Notes under the pieces: model-generated
Database searches by the model: none
Seen by the model: the letters and a program-made list of their open reading frames with translations, nothing else
What the model was told of the DNA's origin: nothing
Source of the DNA: Thermomonas alba
GTDB taxonomy: Bacteria > Pseudomonadota > Gammaproteobacteria > Xanthomonadales > Xanthomonadaceae
Assembly: GCF_022419205.1 (NCBI RefSeq)
Contig: NZ_JAJOZU010000006.1
Coordinates: 1-64,000, forward strand
DNA length: 64,000 bases
Direction of reading: 5' to 3'
Position numbers and translations under genes: made by a program
Shown: positions 38,138-47,927 of the stretch, piece after piece
How positions within the stretch are numbered: position 1 is the stretch's first letter
Layout: each line of letters begins with the position of its first letter

Positions 38138-40087
38138 ATGAAGCGACTGAGCGGCACCACGCAGCTTCTGGTGGCGGTACTGGCGCTATTGTTGCCGTTG
38201 CTGGCGCCCGCGGCGAATGTGGACCACTACCTGAAGGGCAATCCCTCGATCAAGACTCCGGGCCGTGTGCAGCCGGGGCTATTGCTGATGGGCGGCGGCG
38301 ACCGTAACTTCGATGCGCTGCGCTGGTTCATGGCCAAGGCTGGTCACGGCCACATCGTGATCCTGCGCGCATCGCTGGGCGGAGAGATCGGCGAGGAGTT
38401 CTACGAAAAGGTCGGCGGCATTACATCTGCTGAGACCTTCGTATTCAAGGATCGGGATGCCGCCAGCGATCCGGCCATCCTCGCGGCGATCCGGCGCGCC
38501 GACGGCATCTTCATCGCAGGAGGCGATCAATCCCGCTACGTCCGCTACTGGCGCGGCACCCCGCTGGCGAAAGCATTGGATGATCATGTCCGAGCGGGAA
38601 AACCGCTGGGTGGCACCAGCGCGGGTCTGGCGATCCTGGGCGAATATCTTTACGGGGCAATGGATGGAGGCAGCATCACTAGTCCGCGTGCGCTGGCGGA
38701 TCCGTTGTCGGATGACAACACGATTGAGACCGGGTTTCTCAATATTCCTCTGCTTGAAGGCGTGGTGACCGATACCCATTTCAGCGAGCGCGCCAGGCTG
38801 GGGCGGTTAGTGGCCTTCCTGACCAAGAGCGAGGAACTCGCCGGTCGCCCTCTGATCGGGCTGGGAGTGGATGAGAATGCTGCGCTGGCAGTGGAGGCTG
38901 ACGGCAGTGCGCGGGTGTACGCCACGGCGCCGGGGGCGGGCGCAACCGTAGTGCACGGCGGATTCGAGCGGCGTGTGCAGCCCGACCGCCCGGCGCGGAT
39001 TGAGCGTCTATGGGCTGTGGGGGTAGATGTCCGTTCGGTGCTGCATCTTCCGTCGGGAGAAGTAGAGCGCCCTGCATTCACCCGGCGTTATACGGTTCGG
39101 GATGGTGTATTGGCCCTGCTCGACCTGCCGACCCTCGTGATCCACGGCGGGGCGGGGGTTGCGCATGGCGACTTGACGCCGCAGGAAGAGGAGGCCGCGC
39201 GCCGGGCGCTGGAGCAGGCGCTGCGCGCCGGCTATGCGAAGCTGCAGGGCGGCGGCAGCGCGGTGGAGGCAGTCACCGCCGCGATTACCGTGCTGGAGGA
39301 TGCGCCGCAGTTCAATGCCGGGCGTGGGGCGGTGTTCACCCATGACGGCCGCAACGAGCTGGATGCCGCGATCATGGACGGCGCCAGCGGCAAGGCCGGA
39401 TCGGTGGCGGGCCTGCACCGGGTGAAGAACCCGATCCTGCTGGCGCGCGCGGTCATGGAGCGCTCGCGGCATGTGATGATGATCGGCGATGGCGCCGAGC
39501 AGTTTGCCCGCGAGCAGGGCATCACCCTGGTGGATCCGGCCTACTTCCGCACCGAAAAGCGCTGGCAGCAGCTGCAGAAGGCGCTGCAGGAAGAGCGCGC
39601 GGCGCAGGCCGCGCAGGTGCCGCAGGTGCTGCCCGGCAAGGCGTATTTCGGCACCGTGGGGGCGCTGGCGCTGGATGCGCGCGGGAACCTTGCGGCCGGG
39701 ACCTCGACCGGTGGCATGACCAACAAACGCTACGGGCGCGTGGGCGATGCGCCGATCATCGGCGCCGGCACCTGGGCCGATGCGGGCTGCGCGGTGTCCG
39801 GCACCGGCTGGGGTGAGTTCTACATCCGGGCGGCGGCGGCGCATGAGATCTGCGCGCGCGTGCGGCTCGCGGGCGAACCCCTACCGCGCGCGGCCGAGGC
39901 GGTGATCAATGGCGACATCCCACGCGCGGGTGGCGACGGCGGTGCGATCGCGCTCGGCGCCGATGGCGTAATCGCGTTTCCGTTCAATACTCCTGGCATG
40001 TACCGCGGCTGGATCGGCGCCGACGGCGTGCCGCACGTGGCGATCTACCGCGAAGACCCGCTGCCGCTGCCGGGACAGACGCCGTGA
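38138..40087 (+). CDS. Secreted fusion of cyanophycinase-type S51 peptidase and isoaspartyl peptidase/asparaginase
   Basis: A 649-residue two-enzyme protein with a signal peptide (LLVAVLALLLPLLAPAANVD). Residues ~30-310 form an S51 serine peptidase of the cyanophycinase type: LLLMGGGD, FIAGGDQ, the nucleophile Ser161 in LGGTSAGLAILGE and His214 in DTHFSERARLGRL. Residues ~335-640 form a type-2 asparaginase/isoaspartyl peptidase: LVIHGGAGV, FNAGRGAVFT, Thr506 in the self-cleavage site YFGTVGALALD, and GTSTGGMTNKRYGRVGD. Known chemistry: cyanophycinase cuts cyanophycin to beta-Asp-Arg, and isoaspartyl peptidase splits that to Asp and Arg, so one chain could do both steps in the periplasm or outside. 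GAGAGGAAG lies before the ATG. Confidence 0.92.
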   Translation: MKRLSGTTQLLVAVLALLLPLLAPAANVDHYLKGNPSIKTPGRVQPGLLLMGGGDRNFDALRWFMAKAGHGHIVILRASLGGEIGEEFYEKVGGITSAETFVFKDRDAASDPAILAAIRRADGIFIAGGDQSRYVRYWRGTPLAKALDDHVRAGKPLGGTSAGLAILGEYLYGAMDGGSITSPRALADPLSDDNTIETGFLNIPLLEGVVTDTHFSERARLGRLVAFLTKSEELAGRPLIGLGVDENAALAVEADGSARVYATAPGAGATVVHGGFERRVQPDRPARIERLWAVGVDVRSVLHLPSGEVERPAFTRRYTVRDGVLALLDLPTLVIHGGAGVAHGDLTPQEEEAARRALEQALRAGYAKLQGGGSAVEAVTAAITVLEDAPQFNAGRGAVFTHDGRNELDAAIMDGASGKAGSVAGLHRVKNPILLARAVMERSRHVMMIGDGAEQFAREQGITLVDPAYFRTEKRWQQLQKALQEERAAQAAQVPQVLPGKAYFGTVGALALDARGNLAAGTSTGGMTNKRYGRVGDAPIIGAGTWADAGCAVSGTGWGEFYIRAAAAHEICARVRLAGEPLPRAAEAVINGDIPRAGGDGGAIALGADGVIAFPFNTPGMYRGWIGADGVPHVAIYREDPLPLPGQTP

Positions 40088-40094
40088 GCGGCAT

Positions 40095-41066
40095 TCAGCG
40101 TTCGGAGTGCCCGCTCTCGTCGTAGCCGCGCGGAGCCAACGCCTGCGGCTGGATCAGGGCGGCGAACGCGCGCGCCTGCGGCGAGAGCGCCTTGCCGCGC
40201 CGGATCACCACGCCGTAGCTGCGCGCCGGGAACCAGCGTGCCAGCGAACGCGCCGCCAGCCGCTGGCGATCGGCCGCGGTCAGGCAGATCGCCGTCACGA
40301 TGCTGATGCCCAGGCCCATCGCCACGTACTGCTTGATGACCTCCCAGCCGCCCACTTCCAGCGCGACCGTGTACGGCACCCGATGCTGCTGGAATACCAG
40401 ATCCACCAGACGGTAGGTGGTCAGGCGTTTGGGGGGCAGAATCAGGCCATAGGGCGAGAGATCCTCCAGCGCGAGTTCGCGCTTTCCGGCCAGCGGGTGG
40501 TCGGGCGGGGTGATCAGCATCGGCTCGAAGCGATAGGCGGGGGTGTAGGCAAGGTCGGCCGGCACGTCCAGCATCGAGCCGACCGCCAGATCCACCGCGT
40601 CGCTGCGCAACAGGTCCAGCCCGCTGGCGCCGGTGACGTTGTGCAGGGTCAGGCGCACGTCCGGATGCTGGCGCCGGAAGGCCTCCACGATCGGCGGCAG
40701 CAGGTAGAGGATGGTCGAGCTGCCGGCCGCGACGTTTAGCTCACCCGCATCCAGCCCGCGCACCTGTTCACGGAAACGGGTGGCCAGCGTGTCCAGCCCT
40801 TCCACCAGTGGGCGTGCCAGCTCGTACAGCAGCTCCCCTTCCCGGGTCGGAGTCAGGCGCCGTCCGCTGCGCTCGAACAGGCGCACCCCGAGCTCGCGTT
40901 CCAGTGCCTGCAGTTGCAGGGTCACCGCCGGCTGGCTGAGGTAGAGCGCCTCGGCGGCGCGGCTGATCGAGCCCAGGCGCGCCACCTGGCAGAACGCGCG
41001 CAGCGGCTTCAGGCGCGAGCCCTTGTAGGAAAACCGGGGGGTGCGGGGTGGGCGATCAGGTTTCAT
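40095..41066 (-). CDS. LysR-family transcriptional regulator (CysB-like)
   Basis: A 323-residue regulator with the winged HTH at about residues 18-77 (LRAFCQVARLGSISRAAEAL, SQPAVTLQLQALERELG) and a periplasmic-binding-like effector domain close to CysB/Cbl (VGGWEVIKQYVAMGLGISIV). It is divergent from aceB with 107 AT-rich bases between, so control of the glyoxylate genes is possible, as is regulation of sulfur metabolism. It converges with the S51 fusion gene 7 bases away. The effector is not known. Confidence 0.88.
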   Translation of the reverse strand: MKPDRPPRTPRFSYKGSRLKPLRAFCQVARLGSISRAAEALYLSQPAVTLQLQALERELGVRLFERSGRRLTPTREGELLYELARPLVEGLDTLATRFREQVRGLDAGELNVAAGSSTILYLLPPIVEAFRRQHPDVRLTLHNVTGASGLDLLRSDAVDLAVGSMLDVPADLAYTPAYRFEPMLITPPDHPLAGKRELALEDLSPYGLILPPKRLTTYRLVDLVFQQHRVPYTVALEVGGWEVIKQYVAMGLGISIVTAICLTAADRQRLAARSLARWFPARSYGVVIRRGKALSPQARAFAALIQPQALAPRGYDESGHSER

Positions 41067-41173
41067 GACTTTATTTATTTTTCAAATACAAAACATTGAT
41101 AAATCTCGTTTGCCAAATACCACACGCCAGCGGATGGTAGCGCCCCACGAGTCAGCACGGGAGCACATCGACG
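41067..41173. promoter_or_regulatory. Divergent LysR-aceB promoter region
   Basis: The half next to the regulator (41067-41120) is unusually AT-rich (ttatttatttttcaaataca), unlike the rest of the window. Such patches between a LysR gene and its target usually hold the operator and both promoters. No single T-N11-A site stands out enough to name. Confidence 0.5.
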
Positions 41174-42835
41174 ATGTCGGCAGTCATGCAGCAGCAGGTT
41201 CAACCCGAAACCGAGCCCAGGGTCGAGGTCGTCGCGCGCGCGGCCGGGCAGGAGGTGTTGCTGACGCCCGAGGCGCTGGAGTTCCTCGCCGACCTGCACC
41301 GCCGCTTCGAGCCGGTTCGCCAGGCCCGGCTGGCCGCCCGCCGCGCGCGCCAGCAGGCGTTCGATGCGGGCGCGCTGCCGGATTTCCGCGCCGACACGGC
41401 GCACATCCGCCGCGGTGACTGGACGGTGGCCCCGGCGCCGGCCGCGCTGCGCGACCGCCGGGTGGAGATCACCGGGCCGGTGGACCCGAAGATGGTGATC
41501 AATGCGCTGAACTCCGGGGCCAACTGCTACATGGCCGATTTCGAGGATGCCACTTCCCCGACCTGGGCCAACCTCGTCACCGGGCAGCTGGCGCTGCGCG
41601 CGGCAATCGCCGGGACGCTCACCCACGAGGCCGGCGGCAAGCGCTACGCGCTGCGCCCGCAGGCTGAGCAGGCGGTGCTGATCGTGCGCCCGCGCGGCTG
41701 GCATCTGGACGAGAAGCATGTCCGCGTGGATGGCGCGCGCCTGGCCGGGGCGCTGTTCGACGCCGGGTTGTTCTGCTTCCACAACGCGCAGGCGCTGGCC
41801 GCGCGCGACCGCGGGCCCTATCTGTACCTGCCCAAGCTGGAATCGATGGAGGAAGCGGCGCTGTGGGAGGCGGTGCTTGCCCGCATCGAGGACCGGCTGA
41901 CGCTGCCGCGCGGGCAGATCAAGGTCACCGTGCTGATCGAGACGCTGCCGGCCGCATTCGAGATGGACGAGATCCTGCACGCGCTGAAAGGCCGCGCCGT
42001 CGGCCTCAACTGCGGGCGCTGGGACTACATCTTCTCCTACATCAAGACCCTGCGCCGGCACCGCGACCGGGTGCTGCCCGAGCGCGGCCAGGTGACGATG
42101 GTGCAGCCGTTCCTGCGCGCGTACTCGGAGCTGCTGATCCAGACCTGCCACCGCCGCGGCGCACACGCGATGGGCGGAATGGCCGCGCAGATCCCGATCG
42201 CGCACGATCCGCAGGCGAACGCGGAGGCGCTGGCGCGGGTGCGCGCCGACAAGCTGCGTGAGGTGACCGCCGGCCACGACGGCACCTGGGTTGCGCACCC
42301 GGCGCTGATCCCGGTCGCGCGCGAGGTGTTCGACGCGCGCATGCGCGGGCCGAACCAGCTGCACGTCGCCCGCGAGGACGTGCACGTGGAGGCCGCCGAT
42401 CTGCTGCAGCCCTGCCGCGGCACCGTCACCCGCGCCGGCTTCGAAAACAACGTCGAGGTCTGCGTGCGCTACCTCGCGGCGTGGCTGGACGGCAACGGCT
42501 GCGTGCCGATCCATCATCTGATGGAGGACGCCGCCACCGCCGAGATCGCGCGCGCGCAGCTGTGGCAGTGGCTGCACTTTCCCGATATTCCCGCCGGCCA
42601 AGGGCCGTCGGGGGCCGACGCCGGCGGCGAGCCGCTGGCGCTGGACGACGGCACTCCGGTCGATTTCGCACTGTTCGAGCGCGCCCTGATCACCCTGCCC
42701 AGTCGCCTGCACGCGCAGACGGGGCTGCCGGGCGCGAGCCGGGTGGCGGAGGCGATCGGTCTGCTCGACCGTCTCACCCACGCCGAGGAACTCGCCCCGT
42801 TCCTGACCCTGCCGGCCTACGAGCGGCTGGATTGA
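41174..42835 (+). CDS. aceB: Malate synthase A
   Basis: A 553-residue enzyme joining glyoxylate and acetyl-CoA to malate. Family marks include TGPVDPKMVINALNSGA, CYMADFEDATSP, LPKLESMEEA, and the active-site GLNCGRWDYIFSYIK. The length is normal for the AceB (not GlcB) type. With aceA 66 bases downstream it forms the glyoxylate shunt, used for growth on acetate or fatty acids. A GGGAG lies about 9 bases before the ATG. Confidence 0.97.
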   Translation: MSAVMQQQVQPETEPRVEVVARAAGQEVLLTPEALEFLADLHRRFEPVRQARLAARRARQQAFDAGALPDFRADTAHIRRGDWTVAPAPAALRDRRVEITGPVDPKMVINALNSGANCYMADFEDATSPTWANLVTGQLALRAAIAGTLTHEAGGKRYALRPQAEQAVLIVRPRGWHLDEKHVRVDGARLAGALFDAGLFCFHNAQALAARDRGPYLYLPKLESMEEAALWEAVLARIEDRLTLPRGQIKVTVLIETLPAAFEMDEILHALKGRAVGLNCGRWDYIFSYIKTLRRHRDRVLPERGQVTMVQPFLRAYSELLIQTCHRRGAHAMGGMAAQIPIAHDPQANAEALARVRADKLREVTAGHDGTWVAHPALIPVAREVFDARMRGPNQLHVAREDVHVEAADLLQPCRGTVTRAGFENNVEVCVRYLAAWLDGNGCVPIHHLMEDAATAEIARAQLWQWLHFPDIPAGQGPSGADAGGEPLALDDGTPVDFALFERALITLPSRLHAQTGLPGASRVAEAIGLLDRLTHAEELAPFLTLPAYERLD

Positions 42836-42901
42836 ACCCCCGTGCCCGCTCGCCGCGCGCGAGGGGCGAAACCATCACCGCATGCAACCGAGGACACCAT
42901 C

Positions 42902-44200
<1,299 letters not shown>

Positions 44201-44208
44201 GGCTGATG

Positions 44209-44237
44209 CCGCCGGCGGCTTGCAAAGCCTCCGGCGG
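44209..44237 (+). terminator. Terminator-like hairpin after aceA
   Basis: CCGCCGG-C-GGCTT pairs with AAGCC-T-CCGGCGG around a GCA loop, with one mismatch, followed by tgttat. It stands 8 bases after the aceA stop. The T tract is poor, so efficiency is uncertain. Confidence 0.65.
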
Positions 44238-44282
44238 TGTTATGCTGCACCCGCCTGGATTGGCGCGGTGACAGGGGATCGC

Positions 44283-45290
44283 GTGGCTGCTTGGGGCACC
44301 ACCGGCACGGCATGGAACGCGGAACACTCTGGCGTATCGACGCTGGATCCGCGTGAGTATGCGCTGTTCGCGCAGGCCGCGCGCCCGCGCGCGATTACGG
44401 CCGGCCAACGCCTGTTCCGCCGCGGCGAGTCCGGCAATGCCATGTACGTGGTTGCCAGCGGCACGGTCGAGCTGGATTGGGGCGAGGGGTTGAGCGGCAG
44501 GCGGCTGGGCGAGCGCGCCTATTTTGGCGAGCTAGGCCTGCTGGTCGGCGAGCACACGCGCGGCGCGGATGCCTGCGTGCTGCAGGATGGCATCCTGCTG
44601 GAACTGCGCCACGACGATTTCCACATTCTGGCCGCGCGCGATCCTCATCTGCTGGCCCAGTTTCTGCGCCGCGCGATCCTGCGCGCGATGCTGAGCGAGC
44701 ACGCCTTGATCGCCAGCCTGCGCCGGCGTAATCAAGAGCTGCAGGACGCGCTGGATGCGCTGCGTTCGACCAGCCGCAGGTTGGATCAGACCGAAGCGCT
44801 GACGCGAACCGACGAACTCACCGGGCTGGCCAACCGGCGCGGGCTTCTGTTGTATCTGCAGAATCTGCGCGAGCAGCGCATGCGCGTCGGGCACGCGCTG
44901 CTTCTGCTCGATTGCGATCGTTTCAAGGCGATCAACGATACCTATGGCCACCTGGTGGGCGATCGCGTGCTGCAGGGCGTGGCCAACCTGCTGCGTGCGG
45001 TGGCCGGCAAGGACGACATCGCGTGCCGCCTGGGCGGCGATGAGTTCTGCCTGCTGCTGCAGGGCCAGGGGCGTGAGGATGTCAGACGTATCGCCGGCTA
45101 TGTCGCCGACAGTGCGCGCATGCTGGCGCGCATGCACCGCCATCCGCCGCAAATGACCACCGTCAGCATCGGCGCCTGCCTGGTGGAACCGCACGAGACG
45201 CCAGACTGGGAGCAATGCTATGCCCGGGTGGATCGCGCGCTGTACCGCGCCAAGCGCCGCGGCGGCGGCCATGTCGAGTGGATGGACTGA
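44283..45290 (+). CDS. Diguanylate cyclase with cyclic-nucleotide-binding-type sensor domain
   Basis: A 335-residue cytosolic signalling protein. A cNMP-binding/Crp-like beta-roll fills about residues 20-140 (LFRRGESGNAMYVVASGTVEL, YFGELGLLVGEHTR). A coiled coil (LIASLRRRNQELQDALDALRS) leads to a GGDEF domain with an intact RLGGDEF, so it should make c-di-GMP. The GTG start at 44283 has AGGGG 5 bases upstream; an in-frame GTG at 44268 is less well placed. There is no hydrophobic segment. Whether the roll binds cAMP, cGMP or c-di-GMP cannot be read from sequence. Confidence 0.9.
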   Translation: MAAWGTTGTAWNAEHSGVSTLDPREYALFAQAARPRAITAGQRLFRRGESGNAMYVVASGTVELDWGEGLSGRRLGERAYFGELGLLVGEHTRGADACVLQDGILLELRHDDFHILAARDPHLLAQFLRRAILRAMLSEHALIASLRRRNQELQDALDALRSTSRRLDQTEALTRTDELTGLANRRGLLLYLQNLREQRMRVGHALLLLDCDRFKAINDTYGHLVGDRVLQGVANLLRAVAGKDDIACRLGGDEFCLLLQGQGREDVRRIAGYVADSARMLARMHRHPPQMTTVSIGACLVEPHETPDWEQCYARVDRALYRAKRRGGGHVEWMD

Positions 45291-45614
45291 AAGCCGCGGC
45301 GCCAGATCGAACCTGCGCCCGCGTCCAGCCCGATGTCATGTTGCCGAGCGCTCTAGGGAACCTCTGATCAACCCAGAGGTTCCTGCCGGCCATGGAGGGC
45401 CGGCCACGCATCAATCACACAAGTGATTGATGCGTGTGAGCCGAGTCCGGGCCTGTACCGGACTCGGCGTGGGCTGACAACGCCTGGATGGCGTTGTTCA
45501 GACCTTCCCTAGTGAGACCGGCTGCCGCAGATCGAGCACCTGCGGCGATTCACGAGGGAAATGCGCCGAAGCCCGCGCGAGGCCCGCGCGATGGTCACGA
45601 TGCCAATGCCGGCA
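45291..45614. other. Intergenic region holding MITE-like element copy A
   Basis: A 324-base gap between the convergent GGDEF gene and comM. About half is the palindrome-rich repeat at 45353-45512. The rest shows no ORF with coding character, RNA family or clear promoter. Confidence 0.7.
45353..45512 (+). mobile_element. MITE-like palindromic element, copy A
   Basis: A 160-base element bounded by CTAG at both ends. The next bases form an imperfect terminal inverted repeat: CTAGGGAACCTCTGATCAAC at the left, against CTAGGGAAGGTCTGAACAAC read inward from the right (17 of 20 match). Inside are successive hairpins: AACCTCTG/CAGAGGTT, GCCGGCC/GGCCGGC, ACGCATCAATCAC/GTGATTGATGCGT, GCCGAGTCCGG/CCGGACTCGGC and ACAACGCC/GGCGTTGT. 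It has no ORF. CTAG may be a 4-base target duplication of the kind made by IS5-type transposases. A second copy is at 52877-53035 in reverse. Confidence 0.8.
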
Positions 45615-47132
45615 TCACGCCGCCGCGCGGTCGCGCCCACGTTCCAGTCTGCGGTAGCCGATGGCCTCGGTCAGGTGTGGGGTTTCGATGGCGTCGCTGC
45701 CGGCGAGGTCGGCGATGGTGCGGGCTACGCGCAGAATCCGGTGCAGCGAGCGAGCCGATAGCTGCAGCGCCTCCACCGCGCGTTCGAGCAGTGCGCCGTC
45801 GCGGGGCGTGAGTCGGCAGAACGCATTGGTCTGGGCCTGGTCCAGATGCGCGTTGGTCTGGCCGCAGCGCGCCTGCTGGCGCGCGCGCGCAGCCAGCACG
45901 CGAGCGCGCACGTCGGCGCTGGATTCGCCCGGCGTGCCATCGGTGCGCAGGGCGTTGGGTGGCAGGCGCGGCACTTCCACGTGCAGATCGATGCGCTCCA
46001 GCAGCGGGCCGGAGATGCGCGCACGGTAGCGGCGAATCATCTCCTCATTGCACAGGCAGCGTCCCGATGGATCACCGGCCCAGCCGCAGGGGCAGGGATT
46101 CATCGCCGCCACCAGCTGGAAGCGCGCCGGGAATTCGCAGTGGCGGGCCGCGCGCGAGATGTTGACGCTGCCGGACTCCAGCGGCTCGCGCAGCACTTCC
46201 AGCGCATGCCGGCTCCATTCCGGCAGTTCGTCGAGGAACAGCACCCCGTGATGGGCCAGCGAAATCTCACCAGGGCGGGGATCGGTGCCGCCGCCGACCA
46301 GCGCCACTGCGCTGGCGGTGTGGTGCGGGGCACGAAACGGGCGCTGCCGCCAGCGCGCCAGGTCCAGCCCGCGGCCACTGGCGGAGGCGATGCTGGCCGC
46401 TTCCAACGCTTCGGCGTCCGTCGGCTCCGGGAGGATGCCGGGCAAGCGCGAGGCAAGCAGGGTCTTGCCGCTGCCGGGCGGGCCGACCAGCAGTAGGTGG
46501 TGGCCACCGGCCGCGGCGATCTCCAGGGCGCGTCGCGCCTGCGCCTGACCGCGCACGTCGGCCAGATCCGGCCCAGGCGGTGGCGGGTCGGTGGCGGGCA
46601 GCTCGCCGCGCGGTAGCTGGGCGCGGCCTTCCAGCGCTGCGCACACTTCCAGCAGGGTGCGGCCGACGCGCACGTCCACCGTGCTGGCCAGGGCCGCCTC
46701 GGCGGCATTGCCTGGCGCCACCAGCAGACGCCGTCCTGCCGCGCCTGCGGCCAGCGCTGCCGCCAGCACGCCGTCCACCGGACGCAGTTCCCCGGTCAGC
46801 GCCAGTTCGCCTACGAATTCCCAGCCCGCCAGCGCTTCCACCGGCAGCTGCCCGCTGGCGGCGAGGATGCCCAGCGCGATGGCGAGGTCGTAGCGGCCGC
46901 CGTCCTTGGGTAAATCGGCGGGCGCGAGGTTCACCGTGATCCGGCGCGCCGGGAACTCGAACTGCGCGCACTGGAGGGCGGCGCGCACGCGGTCCTTGGC
47001 TTCGCGCACCGCGGCTTCCGGCAGTCCGACGATCGACATCGACGGCAGGCCGCCGGCCAGGTGCACTTCCACCCGTACCTCGGGCGCGCGCACGCCCACC
47101 CGAGCACGGCTGTGCACGATCGCAAGGCTCAT
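45615..47132 (-). CDS. comM: ComM/YifB-family Mg-chelatase-like AAA+ ATPase
   Basis: A 505-residue helicase-like protein. An N-terminal Lon-protease-like/ChlI domain (VNLAPADLPKDGGRYDLAIA), Walker A GPPGSGKTLLASRL, Walker B GVLFLDELPEWSR, a Cys cluster (NPCPCGWAGD...CLCNEEMIRRY) and a C-terminal winged domain are all present. In transformable bacteria ComM drives branch migration during natural transformation. Its stop is about 100 bases from the MITE-like element. It starts 12 bases after ubiK. Confidence 0.95.
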   Translation of the reverse strand: MSLAIVHSRARVGVRAPEVRVEVHLAGGLPSMSIVGLPEAAVREAKDRVRAALQCAQFEFPARRITVNLAPADLPKDGGRYDLAIALGILAASGQLPVEALAGWEFVGELALTGELRPVDGVLAAALAAGAAGRRLLVAPGNAAEAALASTVDVRVGRTLLEVCAALEGRAQLPRGELPATDPPPPGPDLADVRGQAQARRALEIAAAGGHHLLLVGPPGSGKTLLASRLPGILPEPTDAEALEAASIASASGRGLDLARWRQRPFRAPHHTASAVALVGGGTDPRPGEISLAHHGVLFLDELPEWSRHALEVLREPLESGSVNISRAARHCEFPARFQLVAAMNPCPCGWAGDPSGRCLCNEEMIRRYRARISGPLLERIDLHVEVPRLPPNALRTDGTPGESSADVRARVLAARARQQARCGQTNAHLDQAQTNAFCRLTPRDGALLERAVEALQLSARSLHRILRVARTIADLAGSDAIETPHLTEAIGYRRLERGRDRAAA

Positions 47133-47144
47133 GGCGGTGGCCTC

Positions 47145-47426
47145 TCAGTGGCGCGGAGCGTCGTCGGGCTTGGCGGCGTCGGCCAGCTCGGCCAGCTGGC
47201 GTTCCAGCGCTTCGAGCTTCTCGCGGGTGCGTGCCAGCACCAGGCGCTGCACCTCGAACTCTTCGCGGGTCACCAAGTCCAGCCGCGCCAGCCCGGCCTG
47301 CAGCACCGCCTTGAAGTTTTGCTGCAGCTCCTCGCGGCCTTCGCGCAGACTGGGCGGCACCAAGGTGCTGAGGCGGCGGGCGAGGTCATCGAGTTGGGCC
47401 AGATCGATCATGCTCAAGGGGCTCAT
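47145..47426 (-). CDS. ubiK: Ubiquinone biosynthesis accessory factor UbiK (YqiC/BMFP)
   Basis: A 93-residue membrane-fusogenic protein: a short N-terminal amphipathic helix (MIDLAQLDDLARRLSTLVP) and a long coiled coil (LVTREEFEVQRLVLARTREKLEALERQLAEL). UbiK partners UbiJ (encoded at 20747-21385) in coenzyme Q synthesis. AGGAG lies 8 bases before the ATG at 47426. Confidence 0.9.
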   Translation of the reverse strand: MSPLSMIDLAQLDDLARRLSTLVPPSLREGREELQQNFKAVLQAGLARLDLVTREEFEVQRLVLARTREKLEALERQLAELADAAKPDDAPRH

Positions 47427-47446
47427 GGTGGGTCTCCTGCCGGTAG

Positions 47447-47923
<477 letters not shown>

Positions 47924-47927
47924 GCGA

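Noticed and set aside
33345-40087. Lasso-peptide cluster reading of the ECF-FecR-TonB set
   Set aside because: Such clusters share the receptor and sigma genes, but there is no precursor, no asparagine-synthetase-like cyclase, no B protease and no prolyl-oligopeptidase-type isopeptidase here.
45353-45512. tRNA or known riboswitch in the palindromic repeat
   Set aside because: The hairpins are simple separate stems without a cloverleaf or conserved riboswitch boxes, and the unit is duplicated with inverted ends.
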